IMG/VR virus record: IMGVR_UViG_3300032323_003835
Coordinates: 47,206-111,205 of that record
Length of the DNA stretch: 64,000 nt
From: a virus
Direction: 5' to 3' (one strand)
Shown here: positions 17,635 through 24,584 of the stretch, piece by piece
How the letters are laid out: the number at the start of each line of letters is the position of its first letter
Numbering within the stretch: the stretch's first letter is position 1
Program-made: the position numbers and the translations under genes
Notes under the pieces: generated by a model
Database searches by the model: none
Seen by the model: only the letters and a program-made list of their open reading frames with translations
Told to the model about the DNA's origin: nothing

Positions 17635-17636
17635 AT

Positions 17637-17786
17637 TTAATTTATTTTAACATGAAAGAATAAAGAATCAAATTTAGAATGGGCAAGAAATCTAGATCCA
17701 TCTTTACATTCATACATGTTTACTTGTTTACCATTTACAATGTCTGTAAATTTATATTTAATGAATTTAGCAAATAATCTTTTCAT
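17637..17786 (-). CDS. 49-residue protein between the ThDP halves
   Basis: ATG at 17786, TAA at 17637. Sequence MKRLFAKFIKYKFTDIVNGKQ followed by VNMYECKDGSRFLAHSKFDSLFFHVK looks like one small beta-hairpin-rich domain. Tight packing (9 and 2 bases from its neighbours) argues it is a real gene of the same unit, maybe a small accessory subunit. No family recognised. Confidence 0.55.
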   Translation of the reverse strand: MKRLFAKFIKYKFTDIVNGKQVNMYECKDGSRFLAHSKFDSLFFHVKIN

Positions 17787-17795
17787 ATCTATCGA

Positions 17796-18428
17796 TTAAA
17801 AAACTACCCATTTACCAGTTCCGTAATGGGGCCATTCTTTTTCATATTCATACCAGATAACATCTTCTGGGATTTCTCTTTTGGTTCCTCCCCAGGTTTC
17901 TATTGTTGGAGTATTGGTTGAAACGTGATTGTCTTCAACTACAAACACTATTGGAAGATTTAAATTTTTAGCATACTTGTGCATCTCATAAAATCCTCCA
18001 GTTTCGAAAGCCATATCCCCAATAAAACACCAAACTTTATCTTTGCGATTTTCCCTCTTATTAGAAAGAGCAACCCCTGTTGCTATCGGAATTATAGCTC
18101 CCACTATAGCAGACGCATAAAATCTTTCTTCCTGACTTACTATTGTGATAGATCTTCCTGCTATAATTTCTTCTTCTAGCCAAACCGGACATACTCCTTT
18201 AATTAGAGCATGATAATGTGATCTCCACGTGGAAAAAACCCAATCGGTTGGTCTAATCCTTCTTCCGATTTCAATTAATTGATCCTCATTTCCACCGCTT
18301 AAATGTACCGGTCCTTTGATTTTTCCCGCTTCCCAGTGGTCTGCGATTAATCTCTCAAACTTTGATAAATCCTCTTTGGTGTATATGGGATCAGTAACAA
18401 CCGGGTATTTGTCTAAATTCTTTATCAT
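17796..18428 (-). CDS. ThDP-dependent enzyme, pyrophosphate-binding half
   Basis: 210 residues. The ThDP motif is present as CFIGDMAFETGGFYEMHKYAKNLNLPIVFVVEDNHVS (GD..E, then E-x-N). VFSTWRSHYHALIKGV and GAIIPIATGVALSN match E1-alpha/transketolase N-terminal domains. Together with the pyrimidine-domain gene it would form a minimal two-gene ThDP enzyme, likely transferring a two-carbon unit or decarboxylating a keto acid during unusual sugar synthesis. Confidence 0.8.
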   Translation of the reverse strand: MIKNLDKYPVVTDPIYTKEDLSKFERLIADHWEAGKIKGPVHLSGGNEDQLIEIGRRIRPTDWVFSTWRSHYHALIKGVCPVWLEEEIIAGRSITIVSQEERFYASAIVGAIIPIATGVALSNKRENRKDKVWCFIGDMAFETGGFYEMHKYAKNLNLPIVFVVEDNHVSTNTPTIETWGGTKREIPEDVIWYEYEKEWPHYGTGKWVVF

Positions 18429-18431
18429 AAA

Positions 18432-18977
18432 TTAAATTAATCTTTTTACGTAATCTAAATTTTTTCTATATCTTCTAGATACATTCATATCTTCTATATG
18501 TTTTGGATTTTCTATATTTAAAAAATTACATATCTTAGGTATGTCCGTTTTATTTTCGAACAATCCTTCGTACGTTAATATAACATTATAATCCATCTTT
18601 CGTATTTTATTATTTTCCGAGGATATCCTTTCAGATAATACTTCCAATTTACTTTTATTAAAAACTATCCAATTCTCCGTAATAGAATATGGATTGTGCC
18701 AATTATTTGTTTCTGTAGCGTGCAAATGACTTATTGCACAATTTGATATATCTTCCCTTATTAATCCTATTGTTATTTTTTCTCCCTTTATATTTTCAAG
18801 GTGCTCTGGTTCCATTTTTATAATAAAGTTAGAGTTTGAAAAATCTACATTTCCGTATTTTTCTAAATGATATGGGTGATAAGGTTCATGAATATATTCC
18901 TTACTAAGTTCTTTACTAATCCAATTACAAAATGTTGTACCCCCGGTCCTCCCGTATGATAGAATACATATATTCAT
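18432..18977 (-). CDS. Sulfotransferase-like P-loop protein
   Basis: 181 residues. N-terminal CILSYGRTGGTTFCNWI is a PAPS-binding-loop-like motif (compare SxPRSGTT of sulfotransferases); GLIREDISNCAISHLHA resembles the 3'-phosphate-binding segment. Probably sulfates a glycan or a related acceptor. It shares one base with the upstream epimerase stop and lies 3 bases before the ThDP gene. Confidence 0.65.
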   Translation of the reverse strand: MNICILSYGRTGGTTFCNWISKELSKEYIHEPYHPYHLEKYGNVDFSNSNFIIKMEPEHLENIKGEKITIGLIREDISNCAISHLHATETNNWHNPYSITENWIVFNKSKLEVLSERISSENNKIRKMDYNVILTYEGLFENKTDIPKICNFLNIENPKHIEDMNVSRRYRKNLDYVKRLI

Positions 18978-19522
18978 TATCTGTCTCTCTTTTGTAATAT
19001 CGGTTTATCGGTTGGCCACTCCATTTGATATTCAGGGTCATTCCATTTAACCACACCTTGCTCATCCGCATCAACATATCTGTCTTTATAAAATAGATTA
19101 TAATGGAACATACAATCTGTTAAGGCATAATGTCCATTAGCAAATCCGGGCGGAACGAGAACTTGGTTCCTGTCTTTCTCTGTGATCATAAAAGATTCCC
19201 AATCTCCATAAGTTGGTGATTGCTTTCTCATATCTAGCACAATCAAATAAATGTCACCGACTGCCGCTTGAACCAATTTCCATGTTTTACTGTCGTAATG
19301 TAATCCTCTCAATACCCCTTTGTATGATTTTGAAAATCTTCCGTGTATACTGATTTCGTTCTTATCGTAATGTATGTGTCTCATTACCGGATGCTCTTCA
19401 CTATGAAATGTGGTAAATATCTCTCCTCTATATTCTCTATAGATCGAAGGGGTAAATGTTGGAACTTCGTATCCAAACTTTTTTGAAGGTGTTTCTTTAA
19501 ATTCGTCCCACTTGCTACTCAT
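18977..19522 (-). CDS. dTDP-4-dehydrorhamnose 3,5-epimerase (RmlC-type)
   Basis: 181 residues from the ATG at 19522 (MSSKWDEFKETPSK). A longer in-frame start at 19591 would overlap the preceding gene by 65 bases and is less likely. Cupin motifs: GVLRGLHYDSKTWKLVQAAVGDIYLIVLDMR (catalytic His in GLHY), GDWESFMITEKDRNQVLVPPGFANGHYAL. Such enzymes epimerise C3/C5 of 4-keto nucleotide sugars. Works with the adjacent NAD epimerase. Confidence 0.85.
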   Translation of the reverse strand: MSSKWDEFKETPSKKFGYEVPTFTPSIYREYRGEIFTTFHSEEHPVMRHIHYDKNEISIHGRFSKSYKGVLRGLHYDSKTWKLVQAAVGDIYLIVLDMRKQSPTYGDWESFMITEKDRNQVLVPPGFANGHYALTDCMFHYNLFYKDRYVDADEQGVVKWNDPEYQMEWPTDKPILQKRDR

Positions 19523-19526
19523 TGTC

Positions 19527-20498
19527 TTACATATTATTTGCGTATCCCAGTGGGAATCCATTTCTGAATTCCGCACCCATTTTTGGTACAATCATTTGAT
19601 AACCCATTATCAATTCCTCTATTCCTCTATCTATATCCCACTCAGGAGACCAGCCTGTTGATTCTATTTTTGCATTTGATACAATATAATCTCTTTTGTC
19701 AGGATCCTCGTAATAGTCGTTATAAGAAACAGCAAAGTTCTTAACATGATTCTGTATCTTTTCAAGCAATTCTTGTTTACTTAAATTTGCAGTAGTTAAA
19801 CCAACATTAAAAATCTCACCTCTATATCTCTCATAATTTTCCAACATAAACAAGAAGACATTTGCAACATCCTGTATATGAATGAAATTTCTTTTAAAGT
19901 TCTTCTCAAAAACCACAATGTATTTGTCAGTAATGGCTTTATATGTGAAATCATTAACTAACAAATCAGTTCTCATTCTTGGGGATACACCGAATACAGT
20001 TGCTAATCTAAAGATGATAGCATCAGTACTGGATTTTAATAAATCCTCAGCATTACATTTTGTTTTTCCGTAAATCGATATTGGATTTAAAGGTGATTCC
20101 TCTGTACATTCCGTTTGTCCCACACCGATACCATATCCACTGTTAGTGTTGGGGTACAGAATTTTTTTATTTTTACCTAATGTAAATTTAAAAATATTGA
20201 ATATTTGTTTATAGTTAATTTCCTCGGCCAATTCAGGTTCAGCATCACATGCAGGAAATCCAACGACCGCAGCTAAAGGGATGATTGCATCAACCTCGTT
20301 GCAAAGTTTTTCTAATAATGATTCATTTCTGACATCCCCGTGAATGAATCTAAAATTAGGGTTCGAGGTGTAAACTAATAGAGATGTCTGATTGAATATC
20401 AATTTATCCAAAACGACAACTTCATGACCGGCATTTAATATCTTTCCGGTGATAACAGAGCCTAAATATCCAGCCCCTCCTGTGATCAAAATCTTCAT
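19527..20498 (-). CDS. NAD-dependent sugar epimerase/dehydratase
   Basis: 323 residues, extended SDR family. Rossmann motif ITGGAGYLGS at residues 4-13, FIHGDVRNESLLEKL, then IYGKTKCNAEDLL supplying the YxxxK pair, and NFIHIQDVANVFLFML. It should act on a nucleotide sugar. Directly followed by the RmlC-type epimerase, sulfotransferase and ThDP enzyme, forming one biosynthetic operon for a decorated sugar. Confidence 0.9.
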   Translation of the reverse strand: MKILITGGAGYLGSVITGKILNAGHEVVVLDKLIFNQTSLLVYTSNPNFRFIHGDVRNESLLEKLCNEVDAIIPLAAVVGFPACDAEPELAEEINYKQIFNIFKFTLGKNKKILYPNTNSGYGIGVGQTECTEESPLNPISIYGKTKCNAEDLLKSSTDAIIFRLATVFGVSPRMRTDLLVNDFTYKAITDKYIVVFEKNFKRNFIHIQDVANVFLFMLENYERYRGEIFNVGLTTANLSKQELLEKIQNHVKNFAVSYNDYYEDPDKRDYIVSNAKIESTGWSPEWDIDRGIEELIMGYQMIVPKMGAEFRNGFPLGYANNM

Positions 20499-20535
20499 AA
20501 TAATTATAGATATAAAGCATCAATGAATTCAATTA

Positions 20536-20557
20536 AATCCCTAAATATTTAGGGATT
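20536..20557. repeat. Perfect 22-bp palindrome
   Basis: An 11-bp half (AATCCCTAAAT) and its exact inverse meet without a spacer. Lies between the sugar operon start (20498) and the terminator at 20562; possible operator or cruciform. Confidence 0.6.
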
Positions 20558-20561
20558 GCAC

Positions 20562-20588
20562 AAAAAACCCTGGATTTACCAGGGTTTA
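20562..20588 (-). terminator. Intrinsic terminator
   Basis: AACCCTGG/CCAGGGTT stem followed by a T-run on the minus strand, after the acidic protein gene ending at 20609. Confidence 0.75.
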
Positions 20589-20608
20589 TGATTAGATTAG
20601 AAATTGAT

Positions 20609-20842
20609 TTATTCTTCTTCGGTCTCTCCTTCTTCCTCTTCAGCTTCTTCAGCTTCATAATCATAAGGATCGTACTCAGCTTTAAATTCAGCTTCTTCCT
20701 CTTCTGGAGTTTCTTCCTCGAAATCTTCTGCGTATGACGGAGATGGACCTTCATTAGGATCTACCAGATTGTCAGCATCATACATGAATTGTGTCTCCTC
20801 TTTTACGTCGTCCCAACTTTCGAATAATTTAATGTGTTTCAT
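20609..20842 (-). CDS. Tagged, extremely acidic small protein
   Basis: 77 residues. Starts with the shared tag MKHIKLFESWDD, then FMYDADNLVDPNEGPSPSYAEDF and a C-terminal tail that is nearly all Glu (EEEEAEFKAE, EAEEAEEEEGE). If cleaved after LFE the mature peptide would be a strong polyanion, comparable in charge to DNA-mimic or packaging peptides (inference). The promoter is weak: a CATATAAAAA segment near 20856. A terminator follows. Confidence 0.7.
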   Translation of the reverse strand: MKHIKLFESWDDVKEETQFMYDADNLVDPNEGPSPSYAEDFEEETPEEEEAEFKAEYDPYDYEAEEAEEEEGETEEE

Positions 20843-20880
20843 TTGCGTTATTATTTTTATATGTATTCCGAACCTATACC

Positions 20881-21711
20881 CTATCTTAACTCGTCGAAGG
20901 TATTTTTTACGTCTGTGGCAGTTTGGATGTCAGTCGGTTTGTTTGCATTAGCAGTTGCCGAAAGTATATTACCAAGAGCCTGCTGCATTAACTTAGAGCT
21001 TGGATCCTCCGGTGCTTTTCCAAACTCTCCTCCAACAGTTTCATCGTCAGGATAAACATCTTGTCCAGTTAATGGTGAAAGATTTGAGGCTTGACCTGTT
21101 AATGCTTTAGATATATTAGTTTCAAATTCCGGAGTTCTACTACTTTTAAAATAGTCGATAAATCCAACGAGGTTAGTACCGTCTATCTTTCTTTTGTTGA
21201 TCCCAACTCTATCTCCTTCACCGCTGAGCTGATCGTTGGTGTTACCCTCCATAGAAGTGAAAGATCTATCCTTCTCGTCAACCGAAACTACAATACCAGT
21301 ATGACCTAGACCTTTCCCTGGACGGGTCATAATAAAGATCTGACCAGGTCTGATTAAGCTTGGATTAGATTTTATTCGATCAACCGGAATTTTAGTATCA
21401 GCAGGAGCTTGGTTCCAGTGATTCAAACATCCTCCTGTTTTAACTACGCTTGTTGTTTTACCCAATCTCTTACAAAGCTCATCGAAGATATAGTAAACAA
21501 AGGCCATGCACCAAGGAAGACCTCCCGAAAGACCCACTGATTGTAAATATTTAGTAACCTCTGGACCCTTATTACTTCCCTTAGGTTGTTCTTTCGCGTC
21601 CTTATGGGATGCAAGAACACCAGCGAAAGTTTCACCTGCCCCGGAAGGGTCGCTAAGTGGAATTTGCTGTGCTTCCTGTACAAACAGGCTAAAATTTTTA
21701 ATTCTTCTCAT
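20881..21711 (-). CDS. Tagged CHAP-domain peptidoglycan hydrolase
   Basis: 276 residues. Tag MRRIKNFSLFVQE, then a linker with DPSGAGET matching the DPTGSGAT linker of the lysozyme at 14487. CHAP/NlpC-like catalytic features: LPWCMAFVYYIFDEL (catalytic Cys), GLGHTGIVVSVDE (catalytic His), SFTSMEGNTND. Likely cleaves peptide cross-bridges. The C-terminal ~80 residues look disordered. A late-type box lies 3 bases from the ATG. Confidence 0.75.
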   Translation of the reverse strand: MRRIKNFSLFVQEAQQIPLSDPSGAGETFAGVLASHKDAKEQPKGSNKGPEVTKYLQSVGLSGGLPWCMAFVYYIFDELCKRLGKTTSVVKTGGCLNHWNQAPADTKIPVDRIKSNPSLIRPGQIFIMTRPGKGLGHTGIVVSVDEKDRSFTSMEGNTNDQLSGEGDRVGINKRKIDGTNLVGFIDYFKSSRTPEFETNISKALTGQASNLSPLTGQDVYPDDETVGGEFGKAPEDPSSKLMQQALGNILSATANANKPTDIQTATDVKNTFDELR

Positions 21712-21714
21712 GAT

Positions 21715-21724
21715 TCTATATATC
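21715..21724 (-). promoter_or_regulatory. Late-type promoter box
   Basis: GATATATAGA on the minus strand, 3 bases before the ATG at 21711. Confidence 0.65.
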
Positions 21725-21730
21725 CGGTTG

Positions 21731-21764
21731 CATTTTTTTGTTTCGTAGAATCTTTATATATTTG
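21731..21764 (+). promoter_or_regulatory. Early-type promoter, plus strand
   Basis: CATTTTTTTGTTTCG block, then TATATTTG (21757..21764), only 5 bases before the ATG at 21770. Divergent from the late box at 21715. Confidence 0.7.
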
Positions 21765-21769
21765 GACAT

Positions 21770-22393
21770 ATGCAAAGATTTATATTAATTATTTTCTGCT
21801 TGATGTCAATTAGAGCAAACTCACAGGTAGTAATTATTGCGGGGGATCTTACCAGGGCAGGGGATCTTATCGATAATAGAATAGTCTACGATAATAAACT
21901 TGGATGGAGGATAGATTGTAAAAAACTAGAGGATATTATTATCTCAGATTTAAATAGATTCAGAAGAAAAAACAATCTTAATAGATTAAAGATTTCAGAG
22001 AGATGCGACAGCGTGGCCAGAGAGCAAACAAGATACATGATAAAGAGTGGCAATTTTTCACACGAGAGAGATTCATTAGATTTCACGCAAAGAATAAGAC
22101 TAGTCATAGGAAAGGGTCACTTTGGGGAAAATCTATTTCGGGAAGAAACCCCTGCTCCCTTAGACCTTTATAGAGAAAATTACGAGAAGATAAAATCGAA
22201 GTATCCAGGATTTAATTTCATGTGGGAAGCAGATAGAGCGACCTACACCATGCTTGCAAGTGAGATCATAAAAAAGTGGATTGATTCTCCTTCCCATTAT
22301 AAGAATTTGATCAATCCACTTTGGAATTATTTTTCGGTCAGTTCAGTTTCGACAGGTAAAGGAATTTATGTTACCCTTGTATTCGAAGAATGA
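21770..22393 (+). CDS. Secreted CAP (SCP/PR-1) domain protein
   Basis: 207 residues. Signal peptide MQRFILIIFCLMSIRANSQ. CAP features: LNRFRRKNNLNRLKISERCDSVAREQTRYMIKSGNFSHE (His of the CAP site), GHFGENLFRE, IIKKWIDSPSHYKNLINPLWNYFSVSS and the end IYVTLVFEE. Bacterial CAP proteins are exported and of mixed roles, including cell-wall or protein processing. It carries an early-type promoter and stands divergent to the endopeptidase, so it may act on the envelope early in infection. Confidence 0.85.
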   Translation: MQRFILIIFCLMSIRANSQVVIIAGDLTRAGDLIDNRIVYDNKLGWRIDCKKLEDIIISDLNRFRRKNNLNRLKISERCDSVAREQTRYMIKSGNFSHERDSLDFTQRIRLVIGKGHFGENLFREETPAPLDLYRENYEKIKSKYPGFNFMWEADRATYTMLASEIIKKWIDSPSHYKNLINPLWNYFSVSSVSTGKGIYVTLVFEE

Positions 22394-23677
22394 TTAAAAC
22401 TTAGGACAAGACATGCTGCCCCATTTTCTTTTACTTTCCAATCTGTAAAATAACATGTTCCAGTCAATATTGAGTCTAAGCTTAGGTATCCTAAATTTAG
22501 GTTTCTTACCTGCTGTAATAGTCACGAAGAAAGCTTTTTCCTTAACCTCTATTGGTTTTTTAGGATCTACCTTAATTGGTTCTGGTTTAGTTTCTGCTCC
22601 TTTAACCGGTTCTTCCTTTTTAGTGTCATTAAAAACTATTCCAGCTTCTACCGAAACTTTTTGATACTTCTTCAGAGCTTGTTTATTTGCATCGGTTTTA
22701 TCCCATTCTTCACCGGATGTCCCAGTTAAATCCGTTCCAACAGGCTGAGACGCATAAGCAACCGTGGATTTTTTACCTGCATTGGTGCCTTTAGTCGATT
22801 TTTCTATTTTGGTGTCACCGTCAATTAATACCCCAATCTTAGCTAATTCTTCTTTTAAATACTTAATGGTAGATTCTGCTCTAAGATCAGAGAGTTCGGC
22901 AAAAGTATGTTTCTTTTTATCCTCAGGAGAAACTCCGTTTGGAATAGTAGAAGAAGATGTTGTAATCTTCAGAGAATTAAGATATGATTTAGGTTTGCCG
23001 TCCGGCGGGTTTAATTTAGAGATTGCTTCCTTAGAAGGATTTATCACATTTTCAGTTAACCACGTTTTAAATTTCTCCGAAAGTGTCCAACTATTAAACT
23101 CAAAGAAATCTGAAGTGTCAATATCTTGAGGAATTTCTAGTTTAACCTCTGGGTATAATATCGGAGGAGTGTCAGAAGATTTAGGATCTGTTGATTCGCC
23201 AGGAGCTCCAGGGGTTTCGCGATTATTATAAAAATCAGCAGCATATATTTTTACATTCTTACCTAGATCTAATGGTGCTTTTCTATCCACTGGTTCTCCC
23301 TTGTAATCCTTCGGAAGCTTGTCATGAGTTGCATACACAATAAACATGGCATACTTCTCTGGAAATTTTTCTTTAAACCCCTCAAGAGCTGTCTTAGATT
23401 GATCGTCGCCAACAATTTTCAAAACTCTTTCTTCACAATCTGTAAATCCTTCGGTGTTCATCCAGTCTAAAAGGCTCATATCTTTGGTTAGTCCTTTTGC
23501 TAATGGATATCCCTCTGCCTTGTAATTATTATAGGATTTCAATGATGAAAATCCAACTTTACTTGTTCCAGAAGCGTCCTGATCGTTTGCTTTGAATCCC
23601 CACACGTAGTAAGGATCTTCTTGCTCGTTCATTGCACTTTCATCATTCCATGATTTAAATTCTACTAAATACTTCAT
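22394..23677 (-). CDS. Tagged protein with divergent OmpA-like C-terminal region
   Basis: 427 residues. Starts MKYLVEFKSWNDE, related to the shared tag (L-V-E is the only protease-type site). Residues about 190-330 (FFEFNSWTLSEKFKTWL, then ELSDLRAESTIKYLKEELAKIGV) resemble an OmpA/MotB peptidoglycan-binding domain, with the usual R-A-x-x-V-x-x-Y-L helix recognisable. A Lys/Pro-rich linker (KPEPIKVDPKKPIEV) precedes a short conserved tail. Probable virion protein that touches peptidoglycan; moderately sure. Confidence 0.55.
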   Translation of the reverse strand: MKYLVEFKSWNDESAMNEQEDPYYVWGFKANDQDASGTSKVGFSSLKSYNNYKAEGYPLAKGLTKDMSLLDWMNTEGFTDCEERVLKIVGDDQSKTALEGFKEKFPEKYAMFIVYATHDKLPKDYKGEPVDRKAPLDLGKNVKIYAADFYNNRETPGAPGESTDPKSSDTPPILYPEVKLEIPQDIDTSDFFEFNSWTLSEKFKTWLTENVINPSKEAISKLNPPDGKPKSYLNSLKITTSSSTIPNGVSPEDKKKHTFAELSDLRAESTIKYLKEELAKIGVLIDGDTKIEKSTKGTNAGKKSTVAYASQPVGTDLTGTSGEEWDKTDANKQALKKYQKVSVEAGIVFNDTKKEEPVKGAETKPEPIKVDPKKPIEVKEKAFFVTITAGKKPKFRIPKLRLNIDWNMLFYRLESKRKWGSMSCPKF

Positions 23678-23693
23678 GTTTTTATTATTTCAC

Positions 23694-23702
23694 TTATATA
23701 TC
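23694..23702 (-). promoter_or_regulatory. Late-type promoter box
   Basis: GATATATAA on the minus strand, 16 bases before the ATG at 23677. Confidence 0.65.
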
Positions 23703-23715
23703 CAAGGAATGTCGA

Positions 23716-24147
23716 TTAGAGTTGCTCGATCGAAATAATATCGTCGCCCTGCTTAATCTGATCCAGTACATCTAATCCTCCTATTACCTTTCCAAAACAG
23801 GTATGATTATGATCTAGGTGTTGTGTACCCTGACGGTTAAAGCAGATGAAGAATTGAGATCCCCCAGTGTTACGACCAGCATGTGCCATACTTAATACTC
23901 CACGATCATGAACCTGCATTTGACCCCCGGTCTCGCATGGGATTGTCCATCCTGGTCCACCGTCTCCTCTTTTATTAGGACAACCTCCTTGTGCTACAAA
24001 TCCCGGAATCACCCTATGGAAGTTTAATCCGTTATAGAATCCTTGATTGGATAGTTTTAAAAAGTTAGCAACAGTAACTGGGGTTGCCTCATCATAAAGG
24101 TCTGCGATCATTTCGCCCTTTGTAGTTGTAATTTTAACTTGACTCAT
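23716..24147 (-). CDS. Cyclophilin-type peptidyl-prolyl isomerase
   Basis: 143 residues, a minimal cyclophilin. Key segments: NFLKLSNQGFYNGLNFHRVIPGFVAQGG (FHRVIPGF with the catalytic Arg), GGPGWTIPCE, MAHAGRNTGGSQFFICF, HTCFGKVIGGLDVLDQI. It catalyses proline cis-trans isomerisation and could assist folding of phage or exported proteins. No signal peptide, so cytoplasmic. Cyclophilins are uncommon in phages. Confidence 0.9.
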   Translation of the reverse strand: MSQVKITTTKGEMIADLYDEATPVTVANFLKLSNQGFYNGLNFHRVIPGFVAQGGCPNKRGDGGPGWTIPCETGGQMQVHDRGVLSMAHAGRNTGGSQFFICFNRQGTQHLDHNHTCFGKVIGGLDVLDQIKQGDDIISIEQL

Positions 24148-24157
24148 ATATTTGTTT

Positions 24158-24262
24158 TTAAATGTTAACGTATCTCATCCAGTAATAAAGAATGACTATC
24201 AGCAAAACTGTGATTGCTAATTTCTCTTGTGGGGTGGGTTCTGGATTATCCTTTCTCTTCAT
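24158..24262 (-). CDS. 34-residue membrane peptide
   Basis: ATG at 24262. A charged N-terminus (MKRKDNPEPTPQEKL) is followed by a single hydrophobic segment (AITVLLIVILYYWM). It overlaps the 54-residue gene by 17 bases. Topology could suit a small lysis or membrane-adaptor peptide; no family recognised. Confidence 0.5.
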   Translation of the reverse strand: MKRKDNPEPTPQEKLAITVLLIVILYYWMRYVNI

Positions 24263-24410
24263 TTTTCTTATCAAATGTAATTTTAACGGCATCTCTCTCT
24301 AGCTTAGAGATTCTTCTAGAGATCTCTTCGGTTCTATCTTCTTGCTCACCGATCATAGAAAATATTTTATATACCAGAACCACAAACACAACACATATAA
24401 ATACTGCCAT
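24246..24410 (-). CDS. 54-residue membrane protein with helical tail
   Basis: ATG at 24410. Residues 2-18 are hydrophobic (AVFICVVFVVLVYKIF), then a charged coiled-coil-like helix (EQEDRTEEISRRISKLERDAVKI). N-in single-pass membrane protein by charge distribution. Overlapping arrangement with the next tiny membrane gene suggests a functional pair; a spanin or holin accessory role is speculation. Confidence 0.55.
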   Translation of the reverse strand: MAVFICVVFVVLVYKIFSMIGEQEDRTEEISRRISKLERDAVKITFDKKNEEKG

Positions 24411-24474
24411 AGAATTTTTAATTTAACTATTATAGCTCTTCGTGTCAGTATATTTCAGAAATTGTCTAAATGTG

Positions 24475-24552
24475 TCACAGCACTTGAATCAACCACCAGA
24501 CTAGAAATCCGAGCAAAAGAGCGGAGGAAAGAGCGAATAATGCCTTTTTCAT
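24475..24552 (-). CDS. 25-residue hydrophobic peptide
   Basis: ATG at 24552, TGA at 24475. Nearly all hydrophobic (ALFALSSALLLGFLVWWLI) after a KK start. A tiny membrane peptide next to two others. Too short for certainty; no distinct promoter. Confidence 0.35.
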   Translation of the reverse strand: MKKALFALSSALLLGFLVWWLIQVL

Positions 24553-24584
24553 ACCTATTTTAATTTACACATCTGCACATTCTT

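Noticed and set aside
20533-20754. Lysine-rich 73-codon frame
   Set aside because: Shadow of the Glu-rich tagged gene in another frame (GAA/GAG repeats read as AAG/AGA).
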